From Oscillospiraceae bacterium (GTDB taxonomy: Bacteria > Bacillota > Clostridia > Oscillospirales > Oscillospiraceae): a stretch of DNA of 11,108 nt. A model generated the notes under the pieces. That model made no database searches. It saw only the letters and a list, made by a program, of their open reading frames with translations, and had not been told where the DNA came from. This document shows positions 5,592 to 11,108 of the stretch, piece after piece. Each line of letters opens with the position of its first letter. Positions within the stretch are counted from its first letter, which is position 1. The stretch is taken from NCBI GenBank assembly GCA_904501855.1, contig CAJGCI010000055.1:1-11108 (forward strand). Reading direction: 5' to 3'. A program made the position numbers and the translations under genes.

Positions 5592-6116
5592 ATGATAAGG
5601 AAGGCAACTTCCCGGGATATTCCGAAAATCGCCGCGATTTTTGATCAGCTTCTTACCGAAGAAGAACTGGGGCATTCCACCACCGGATGGCTCCGGGGGA
5701 TTTATCCCACGGAGGATGTGGCGGTTGCGGGCGTTCAGGCCGGAGACATGTTCGTGGTCGAGGAAGACGGGGAAGTCGTTGCTGCTGCACGGATCAATCA
5801 GGAACAGTGTGAGCAGTATGCCCTCGTCACCTGGGAGTTTGAGGCTGCCGAAGATCAGGTCCTGGTCCTTCATACGCTGGTGGTATCCCCGCATGCACAG
5901 GGAAAGGGATGTGCCCGGCAGGTCCTGGAGTTCTATGAACAGACAGCGCGGGACATGCACTGTACGGTGCTGCGCATCGACACCAATTTCCGCAATGCGC
6001 GTGCCAGAGCCATGTACCAGAAACACGGTTACCGGGAATCCGGTGTCGTGGACTGTGATTTTAACGGGATCCCCGACGTCCAGATGGTCTGTCTGGAAAA
6101 GAAAATCGTACAATAA
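5592..6116 (+). CDS. GNAT family N-acetyltransferase
   Basis: The 174-residue protein is a single GNAT domain of typical length, transferring an acyl group, usually acetyl, from coenzyme A to an amine. It opens with IRKATSRDIPKIAAIF, the usual first strand and helix. The coenzyme A pyrophosphate loop is visible as LVVSPHAQGKGCARQ (residues 96-110, core Q103-GKG-C-A). The C-terminal RARAMYQKHGYRESG (136-150) is the conserved motif B segment. The substrate cannot be deduced. The start is ATG 5592 with GGAGGG (5578-5583) 8 bases upstream. The gene is followed after 36 bases by metY with no terminator between, so the two probably share a transcript. A link of the acetyltransferase to sulfur amino acid metabolism is only suggested by that position. 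Confidence 0.85.
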   Translation: MIRKATSRDIPKIAAIFDQLLTEEELGHSTTGWLRGIYPTEDVAVAGVQAGDMFVVEEDGEVVAAARINQEQCEQYALVTWEFEAAEDQVLVLHTLVVSPHAQGKGCARQVLEFYEQTARDMHCTVLRIDTNFRNARARAMYQKHGYRESGVVDCDFNGIPDVQMVCLEKKIVQ

Positions 6117-6152
6117 CACATTGAAATAAACGCAGATTTGGAGGAAACACAC

Positions 6153-7427
6153 ATGAAAAAAGAGACCTTATGTGTACAGGCAGGTTATGTGCCCGAAAAC
6201 GGAGAATCCCGTCTTCCGCCTATCGTGCAGAGCACCACGTTCAAGTATGATACCAGCGAAGACATGGGAGAGCTGTTCGATCTGAAGGCATCCGGCTATT
6301 TTTACACCCGGCTGCAGAACCCCACCAGTGACTATGTGGCAGCCAAGATCGCAGCGATGGAAGGCGGCACCGCCGGCATGCTGACCTCTTCCGGTCAGGC
6401 AGCGAACCTTTTTGCAGTATTCAACATCGCCGGATGCGGAGATCATGTGATCGCCTCCACGGCCATTTACGGCGGCACCTACAACCTCTTTAACGTGACC
6501 ATGCGCCGCATGGGGATCGACTTCACTTTCGTGGATCCCGACTGCAGCGATGAGGAACTGGAAGCCGCATTCAAGCCCAACACCAAGGCGGTATTCGGCG
6601 AGACCATCGCCAACCCGTCCCTCGTGGTGTTCGACATCGAGCGGTTTGCAAACGCCGCACATGCCCATGGTGTTCCCCTGATCATCGACAACACCTTTGC
6701 CACTCCCATCAACTGCCGTCCCTTCGAGTTCGGCTGCGACATCGTGACACACTCCACCACCAAATACATGGACGGTCATGACGCACAGGTGGGCGGAGCC
6801 ATCGTGGACTCCGGCAATTTCGACTGGATGGCACATGCGGATAAATTCCCCGGACTGACCACCCCCGATGAATCCTATCACGGGATCACCTATGTGACCC
6901 AGTTCGGAAACGGCGGCGCCTACATCACGAAGTGTGTCGCCCAGCTGATGCGTGATCTGGGCTCCACCCCGGCACCGATGAATGCCTATCTTCTGAATCT
7001 CGGTCTGGAGTCTCTGGCTGTGCGTATGAAACGTCACTGCGAGAACGGCCAGAAGGTGGCGGAGTTCCTGAGCGGACATGAAAAGGTCGCATGGGTCAAT
7101 TACCCCGGTCTGGAAGGCAACAAATACTACGAACGTGCCCAAAAGTATATGCCGGACGGCACCTGCGGTGTCGTGTCCTTTGGCGTCAAGGGAGGAAGAA
7201 AGGCAGCGGAGGCATTCATGAAGCAGCTGAAGGTGGCCATCATCGCCACCCATGTGGCGGATGCCCACACCTGTGTGCTCCATCCCGCATCTTCCACGCA
7301 CCGCCAGCTCAGTGATGAGGAACTGGTGGCGGCAGGCGTGGGACCGGATCTGGTCCGTCTGTCGGTGGGCATCGAGAACGTGGATGACATCATCGCCGAT
7401 CTGGCCCAGGCGCTGGAATCGGTCTGA
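6153..7427 (+). CDS. metY: O-acetylhomoserine sulfhydrylase (aminocarboxypropyltransferase)
   Basis: The 424-residue protein is a fold-type I pyridoxal-phosphate enzyme of the Cys/Met metabolism family. Its length, the TTF...YFYTRLQNPT start region and the GLTTPDESYHG insert identify the MetY branch, which makes homocysteine from O-acetylhomoserine and sulfide in the cytoplasm. Lys204 in HSTTKYMDGH is the cofactor-binding lysine; Asp179 in LIIDNTFATP should contact the pyridine nitrogen; SSGQAA (79-84) is the phosphate-binding turn. ATG 6153 has GGAGG (6140-6144) 8 bases upstream; an in-frame TTG at 6138 lies within that site and is rejected. It probably shares a transcript with the GNAT gene upstream. 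No SAM riboswitch or T-box is seen in the 36-base spacer, so control, if any, must come from upstream or from protein factors. Confidence 0.93.
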   Translation: MKKETLCVQAGYVPENGESRLPPIVQSTTFKYDTSEDMGELFDLKASGYFYTRLQNPTSDYVAAKIAAMEGGTAGMLTSSGQAANLFAVFNIAGCGDHVIASTAIYGGTYNLFNVTMRRMGIDFTFVDPDCSDEELEAAFKPNTKAVFGETIANPSLVVFDIERFANAAHAHGVPLIIDNTFATPINCRPFEFGCDIVTHSTTKYMDGHDAQVGGAIVDSGNFDWMAHADKFPGLTTPDESYHGITYVTQFGNGGAYITKCVAQLMRDLGSTPAPMNAYLLNLGLESLAVRMKRHCENGQKVAEFLSGHEKVAWVNYPGLEGNKYYERAQKYMPDGTCGVVSFGVKGGRKAAEAFMKQLKVAIIATHVADAHTCVLHPASSTHRQLSDEELVAAGVGPDLVRLSVGIENVDDIIADLAQALESV

Positions 7428-7438
7428 ATGACAGATAC

Positions 7439-7468
7439 AAAACCGGTCGAAAGATCGGTTTTGCTTTT
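7439..7468 (+). terminator. GAAA-tetraloop terminator or attenuator between metY and the lipoprotein gene
   Basis: AAAACCGGTC (7439-7448) pairs with GATCGGTTTT (7453-7462), with one G-T wobble, around a GAAA tetraloop closed by C-G, which is unusually stable. Four T (7465-7468) follow and directly touch the GGAGG (7469-7473) of the next gene. It ends metY transcription but also sits where it can control lipoprotein expression. Confidence 0.7.
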
Positions 7469-7482
7469 GGAGGAAACAACCT

Positions 7483-7947
7483 GTGAAGAAACAATGGATC
7501 ATCCTGCTGATGATGCTGATGGTGCTGATGCTTGCCGGATGCGGAAAGGAAGAAGCCCGGGAGACGGAGACGTCCTCTGCGGAACCTCCGGCGGTCCCCG
7601 CGGAACTTTCGGAGGAGACCGACGGCAGCGCTGCCCGGTATGAGAATATGTATTTCTCCCTGGATCTTCCCTCGGAGGATCTTCAGGTCACGGAAGAGCG
7701 CAGCAGCGAATATTACCTCGTGACGGTGAGCGAAAAGAGCGGGACTGCGCTGATGGAGATCGAGCTGTCCGCCCGCAGCCGGGAGCTGACGGAGGATCAG
7801 TTCTATTACGGGGAGCTGTTCATCCCGGGAGATCAGGGACACCTGAACATCCTCGTGACCAGAGGTTCCGGGGCATCGGAGGAACGGATCGACGGGATCC
7901 TGGAGACCATGGAGCCCTGCGGCGAGTTCGCCATCAAAACCGAATAA
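7483..7947 (+). CDS. Small secreted lipoprotein, function unknown
   Basis: The 154-residue product starts with a lipoprotein signal peptide: KK at residues 2-3, a Leu/Met-rich core and the lipobox LAGC, with lipidated Cys20. The mature protein would be anchored to the outer face of the membrane. After the cysteine comes a low-complexity Glu/Ser/Pro/Ala linker (about 21-48), then a compact domain beginning YENMYFSLDLPSEDLQV and ending GILETMEP, resembling small beta-sandwich lipoproteins of Clostridia; I do not recognise a named family. The start is GTG 7483 with GGAGG (7469-7473) 9 bases upstream. A terminator-like hairpin abuts that ribosome site, and no promoter fits between it and metY, so expression may depend on read-through. 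Confidence 0.8.
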   Translation: MKKQWIILLMMLMVLMLAGCGKEEARETETSSAEPPAVPAELSEETDGSAARYENMYFSLDLPSEDLQVTEERSSEYYLVTVSEKSGTALMEIELSARSRELTEDQFYYGELFIPGDQGHLNILVTRGSGASEERIDGILETMEPCGEFAIKTE

Positions 7948-7949
7948 AG

Positions 7950-7990
7950 AACAGAGGTATCTGCAGGTGAGCAGATACCTCTGTTTTGTT
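7950..7990. terminator. Strong hairpin terminator between convergent genes
   Basis: A perfect 15-bp stem (7950-7964 with 7971-7985) with an AGGTGA loop is followed on the plus strand by T-rich sequence (TTTTGTTTTG). On the minus strand the following bases are only moderately T-rich. It ends the lipoprotein gene and probably also the mscS-type gene. Confidence 0.85.
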
Positions 7991-7999
7991 TTGTCTTCG

Positions 8000-8848
8000 T
8001 CATTCCTGATTCAGAGAACCGGTCACTTCCACATGGGGGAAGGCGAAGCTCATGCCGTTCTCACCGAACCGGGCCAGCAGGCTCTCCCGGATCTCGCTGA
8101 GAGCGTAATAGTTGTCCTCCGCGGTCCTTGTGTACACATAGCAGGTCAGATCCACTCCGCTGTCGGCGAGATTGACGTTGACGTGAACGGGAGCGTCGGG
8201 ATCCGTCCGCACATCCACGGTGCGGGCGTTTTTCAGAGTCTCCTCCGCAATGATGGACTTGGCCAGCTGAAGCTTGTCCCGGTCCTGTGCGTCCGAATAG
8301 GGGATGGTCACCGTGAGCGGATACCGGATGTGATTGTCCTCCATGGTGAGGTTCCGGATGGTGGAAGTATCCATCTGGGAATTGGAAACGATGGTATCCA
8401 CATTATCCGTCAGCCCCCGGATCACGGTATGGCGCAGATTCATCTCCTTGATATAACCGGATACGATGCTGCCGCCGGTGGTGATCTCCACACGGTCACC
8501 GATCTCAAAGGGCTTGAAGATTGTTAGGATGAACCCGTGGACGATGTTGCTCAGCCCCTCCTGGAAGATGAAGCCCAGCACCACGACGATCAGCGAGCTG
8601 GACATCAGCAGCGTCTGGGTGACGTTCTCCAGCTCTGAGGACAGGGAGATGACGCGGATGAACGTGAGGATCACGAGAAAGGCTTCCAGCACTCCCTTGA
8701 AAAAGGAATCCTTGATGTTGGCCGGCTTTTTGCGGCGTGCGTGTTTGTACATCGCCTCGATCATCTGCAGCAGCAGCCAGCAGACCACGATGTAGATGAG
8801 AGCAACGATGATGCGGTGATTGGATAAGTAATTGGCGATCTGAGTCAA
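8000..8848 (-). CDS. MscS family small-conductance mechanosensitive channel
   Basis: The 282-residue protein has the size and layout of MscS: three hydrophobic helices (about residues 12-30, 51-69 and 82-112), then a soluble mixed alpha/beta domain. The pore helix region GFIFQEGLSNIVHGFILTIFKPFEIGD (92-118) is the family signature, followed by the beta domain (VEITTGGSIVSGYI). Such channels open under membrane tension to release solutes during hypo-osmotic shock. The start is TTG 8848, supported by GGAGGT (8855-8860) 6 bases upstream. Only 30 bases separate it from the ftsH stop, with no terminator, so it is the second gene of an ftsH operon. Which MscS subclass it belongs to, and whether it also conducts specific solutes, cannot be read from sequence. 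Confidence 0.88.
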   Translation of the reverse strand: MTQIANYLSNHRIIVALIYIVVCWLLLQMIEAMYKHARRKKPANIKDSFFKGVLEAFLVILTFIRVISLSSELENVTQTLLMSSSLIVVVLGFIFQEGLSNIVHGFILTIFKPFEIGDRVEITTGGSIVSGYIKEMNLRHTVIRGLTDNVDTIVSNSQMDTSTIRNLTMEDNHIRYPLTVTIPYSDAQDRDKLQLAKSIIAEETLKNARTVDVRTDPDAPVHVNVNLADSGVDLTCYVYTRTAEDNYYALSEIRESLLARFGENGMSFAFPHVEVTGSLNQE

Positions 8849-8878
8849 AACAGGACCTCCATCGATAGTTTTCTGAGA

Positions 8879-10741
8879 TTATTCCCAGTGCGGTGTGATC
8901 TCTTCCAGATCCAGAGAGGAGGACCGGAGGATGGTCATGAATTCCTCGCCGGTGATGGTCTCTTTCTCATAGAGATAGCTTGCAAGCTCATGCAGCTTCG
9001 CTTCATTGTCCCGGAGGAGCTGAAGCGCCTTGTCGTGCTGCTTCTGGACCATATCCACCACGAGGCGGTCGATGTCCGCACTGGTCTGTTCCGAGCAGGC
9101 GAGAGAAGCGTCTCCGCCCAGATATTTGTTGGAATCCGTCTGCAGTGCCACCATGCCGAATTCCTCGGACATGCCGTACTGGGTGATCATGGCCCGGGCC
9201 AGCTTGGTGGCTTTCTCGATATCATTGGAAGCACCGGTGGTAATGGTGTTGAAGATCAGCTCTTCCGCGGCACGGCCGCCGGTAAGGGTGGCGATCTTGT
9301 TTTCCAGTTCCGTACGGTTCATCAGGTAATGATCGTTCTCCTCCACCTGCATGGTGTAGCCCAGTGCTCCGGAGGTGCGGGGAACGATGGTGATCTTCGT
9401 GACCGGGGCGGAGTGACTCTGAAGCGCCGCCACAAGCGCGTGTCCCACTTCGTGGTAGGCTACGATCTTCCGCTCGTCATCGGAGAGGATCTTGTTCTTT
9501 TTCTGGTATCCGGCGATGACGACCTCGATGCTCTCCTCCAGGTCGGACTGGTTCACCGTGCGCCGGCCCTGCCGGACGGCACGGAGCGCCGCCTCATTGA
9601 TGAGGTTTGCCAGTTCCGCACCGGAGCATCCGGCGGATGCACGGGCGATGGCGGTCAGGTCCACATCATCCGACAGGCGGATCTTCTTGGCATGGACGCG
9701 GAGAATGGCTTCACGGCCGGCCATGTCCGGCAGTTCCACCGGAACGCGGCGGTCAAAACGGCCGGGACGAAGCAGGGCGGGATCCAGGATCTCGGGCCGG
9801 TTGGTGGCGGCCAGGATCACAACGCCCTTGGAGCCGTCAAATCCGTCCATTTCCGTGAGCAGCTGGTTGAGGGTCTGTTCCCGTTCGTCGTTGCCGCCGA
9901 TGGCGCCGCTGCCTTCTCTCTTTTTGCCGATGGTGTCGATCTCGTCGATGAAGACGATGCAGGGAGCTTTTTCATTGGCCTGCTTGAACAGGTCGCGGAC
10001 CTTGGAGGCACCCATGCCCACGAACATCTCCACGAACTCGGATCCGGCGATGGAGAAGAAGGGAACGTTTGCCTCGCCGGCCACGGCTTTGGCCAGCAGG
10101 GTCTTGCCGGTCCCCGGAGGGCCTACCAGCAGGGCACCCTTGGGCATCTGGGCACCGATGTCCTGATACTTGGAGGGATCATGGAGGAAATCCACAATCT
10201 CCTGCAGAGCTTCCTTCGCTTCCTCCTCGCCGGCCACATCGGCAAACTTGATGCCGGTCTCCGAGGGAACATAGACCTTGGCGTTGGAGGTGCCGAAGCT
10301 CATGGCGTTGGTCAGGCCGGCACCGCCCTTGAACATGCGCTTGAAGAAGAACTGTCCGAGGAGGACAAAGAAGAACATGGGCAGGAGGAACTCCGTCAGG
10401 AAAGCGGACAGACCCGACTGCTGTGGGATGATCTTGCTTCCGAAGGAGGCTCCGGATGCCTGAAGACGGTCAATGAGCTGGGGATCGTCCATGCGTCCCG
10501 TCTTGTAATACTGCGTATCTTCCGAATTATCGGAGAACACGATCTGATCCGTCTGGATCTCCACTTCCTTGACCTTCTGCTCGCTGAGCATCTGAAGAAA
10601 CTCGCTGTAGTCCACTTCATTGACCTGCGGAGTGAACAGCAGGGGAAATACCGTGGCATTGAGGATCAGCACGATCAGCAGGGCGACACAGTAGTAGAGG
10701 ATCAGCGGTTTTCTATGGCTGTCTTTCGGTTGATGTTTCAT
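8879..10741 (-). CDS. ftsH: ATP-dependent zinc metalloprotease FtsH
   Basis: This 620-residue membrane-bound AAA+ protease degrades unassembled membrane proteins and short-lived regulators. Two membrane helices (about residues 12-36 and 113-134) flank an extracytoplasmic domain. The ATPase shows Walker A GPPGTGKT (207-214), the FVG pore loop (240-242), Walker B IVFIDEID (262-269) and the second region of homology with arginine fingers (Arg325, Arg328). The protease has HEVGH (430-434), with Asp507 as the likely third zinc ligand. All catalytic residues are present. The ATG at 10741 is chosen because it gives the usual short basic lead before the first membrane helix; the longer frame to 10912 begins upstream of the likely promoter. 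The ribosome site is poor (GGAG about 13 bases away). A MscS-type channel gene follows 30 bases downstream. Confidence 0.95.
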   Translation of the reverse strand: MKHQPKDSHRKPLILYYCVALLIVLILNATVFPLLFTPQVNEVDYSEFLQMLSEQKVKEVEIQTDQIVFSDNSEDTQYYKTGRMDDPQLIDRLQASGASFGSKIIPQQSGLSAFLTEFLLPMFFFVLLGQFFFKRMFKGGAGLTNAMSFGTSNAKVYVPSETGIKFADVAGEEEAKEALQEIVDFLHDPSKYQDIGAQMPKGALLVGPPGTGKTLLAKAVAGEANVPFFSIAGSEFVEMFVGMGASKVRDLFKQANEKAPCIVFIDEIDTIGKKREGSGAIGGNDEREQTLNQLLTEMDGFDGSKGVVILAATNRPEILDPALLRPGRFDRRVPVELPDMAGREAILRVHAKKIRLSDDVDLTAIARASAGCSGAELANLINEAALRAVRQGRRTVNQSDLEESIEVVIAGYQKKNKILSDDERKIVAYHEVGHALVAALQSHSAPVTKITIVPRTSGALGYTMQVEENDHYLMNRTELENKIATLTGGRAAEELIFNTITTGASNDIEKATKLARAMITQYGMSEEFGMVALQTDSNKYLGGDASLACSEQTSADIDRLVVDMVQKQHDKALQLLRDNEAKLHELASYLYEKETITGEEFMTILRSSSLDLEEITPHWE

Positions 10742-10814
10742 ATGGTTGCGCACACTCCAGGCGGAGAATGCGCGGCACCTTCTTTCGTATGGATTAGTGT
10801 TTGAATTTGCTTTT

Positions 10815-10820
10815 ATTATA
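10815..10820 (-). promoter_or_regulatory. ftsH promoter, -10 element
   Basis: A consensus TATAAT occurs on the minus strand at plus 10815-10820, placing the start near 10808 and giving a leader of about 67 bases. No good -35 is found 16-18 bases upstream (the region reads TTTTCC), so an activator or alternative contacts may be needed. Confidence 0.45.
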
Positions 10821-10974
10821 ATCAAATTTCGAGCCGGGAAAAGTAAAAAGAGTGTAAAAAACGGAAAAACCGCTCCCGATCTCCGCTTTTTCATGTGGAA
10901 AAGGCGGAACATCGGAGGAAACCGGCGGAAAAACTGGATAATGTCAACAAAAATCAGTTTTTTCTGCGATTTAA

Positions 10975-11003
10975 TTGATTAAATCGGTTTCGCGCTATAT
11001 AAT
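10975..11003 (+). promoter_or_regulatory. Promoter of the lysine riboswitch transcript
   Basis: TTGATT (10975-10980), exactly 17 bases, and consensus TATAAT (10998-11003) form a strong vegetative promoter. The start would be near 11010, about 15 bases before the conserved riboswitch core. Confidence 0.75.
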
Positions 11004-11017
11004 ATTAGCTACAACTG

Positions 11018-11108
11018 AACAGGGAGATAGAGGTGCATCCGTCATTTATTTTCCGCAGAAAAGCAGAAACTTTGGAAAAGAGGGGCCGATGCCGAAGGGA
11101 CTGGGAGG
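11018..11108 (+). ncRNA. Lysine riboswitch (L-box), truncated at the window end
   Basis: The conserved block GATAGAGGTGC (11026-11036) matches the 5' core of known lysine riboswitches such as that of Bacillus lysC. The second conserved block GCCGAAGG is at 11091-11098. GCATC (11035-11039) pairs with GATGC (11088-11092), closing the P2 arm just before CGAAG as in the family. The remaining arms, the 3' strand of P1 and the expression platform lie beyond 11108. The class represses genes of lysine synthesis or import when lysine is bound, so such a gene should follow on the plus strand. Confidence 0.85.

Larger units (their letters stand above)
10742..11017. other. Divergent control region between ftsH and the lysine-riboswitch gene
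   Basis: This gene-free stretch holds the ftsH leader and -10 element on the minus strand, two possible hairpins and the plus-strand promoter at 10975-11003. The first hairpin (10883-10892 with 10898-10907, extended by CCGAT 10876-10880 with ATCGG 10911-10915) has a T-G pair only on the plus strand. The second (10925-10936 with 10955-10967) has an 18-base loop. Neither is followed by a T-run. The 78-codon plus-strand frame starting at 10746 has no family features and I regard it as chance. Confidence 0.5.

Noticed and set aside
6168..7502. 444-codon open frame on the minus strand, opposite metY
   Set aside because: It has His/Gly/Cys-rich low-complexity translation without motifs, fully antisense to an intact metY.
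8845..8862. Five-codon frame (ATG to TGA) overlapping the mscS-type TTG start
   Set aside because: It looks like a coupling peptide, but its ATG has no ribosome site of its own and the GGAGGT inside it is simply the site for TTG 8848.
8888..10804. 638-codon open frame on the plus strand, opposite ftsH
   Set aside because: It is a mirror of the ftsH coding strand: no ribosome site, no family motifs and biased composition, while the minus strand encodes a complete FtsH.
10942..10947. Consensus TTGACA on the minus strand as an ftsH -35
   Set aside because: No -10 element lies 16-18 bases downstream; the TATAAT at 10815-10820 is more than 100 bases away.

Overview
The window looks like a chromosomal stretch of a Firmicute, most likely a Clostridium-type anaerobe near the Lachnospiraceae. 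This is inferred from strong AGGAGG-type ribosome sites, GTG and TTG starts, many intrinsic terminators, balanced base composition, a Firmicutes-type lysine riboswitch and family-level gene content. I see no tRNA, rRNA, CRISPR array, insertion sequence or phage gene. It reads as core and housekeeping DNA with a few regulatory surprises.

Left part (1-2170, plus strand): a terminator hairpin from an upstream gene is followed by a MogA/MoaB-type molybdopterin adenylyltransferase. Next, behind its own promoter, comes a two-gene unit of a cytidylate-kinase-like protein and an EcsC-family protein, closed by a bidirectional terminator. Middle-left (2168-3509): a minus-strand pair, a LUD-domain protein with a four-cysteine cluster and a DUF1653 protein, is tightly coupled (the stop codon lies inside the next ribosome site). 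A small cupin is divergent from it. From 3510 to 4963, two TetR-family regulators face each other across a 15-bp terminator stem. The first has a perfect palindrome upstream that could be its operator.

The 646-base gap 4946-5591 holds no convincing protein gene. On the minus strand it carries a promoter, several nested hairpins including a three-way junction, and a strong intrinsic terminator. Two base pairs are G-U on the minus strand but would be A-C mismatches on the plus strand, so I call it a candidate structured non-coding RNA. This is the best candidate for something undescribed here, although it may belong to a known Rfam class that I could not search.

Right part (5592-11108): a GNAT acetyltransferase and metY (O-acetylhomoserine sulfhydrylase, methionine synthesis by direct sulfhydrylation) form a likely operon. 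An attenuator-like hairpin abutting the ribosome site of a small lipoprotein gene follows. On the minus strand, ftsH and an MscS-type mechanosensitive channel gene form a likely operon that converges on the lipoprotein gene. Divergent from ftsH, a near-consensus promoter drives a lysine riboswitch that is cut off by the window end, so a lysine biosynthesis or transport gene should lie just beyond.
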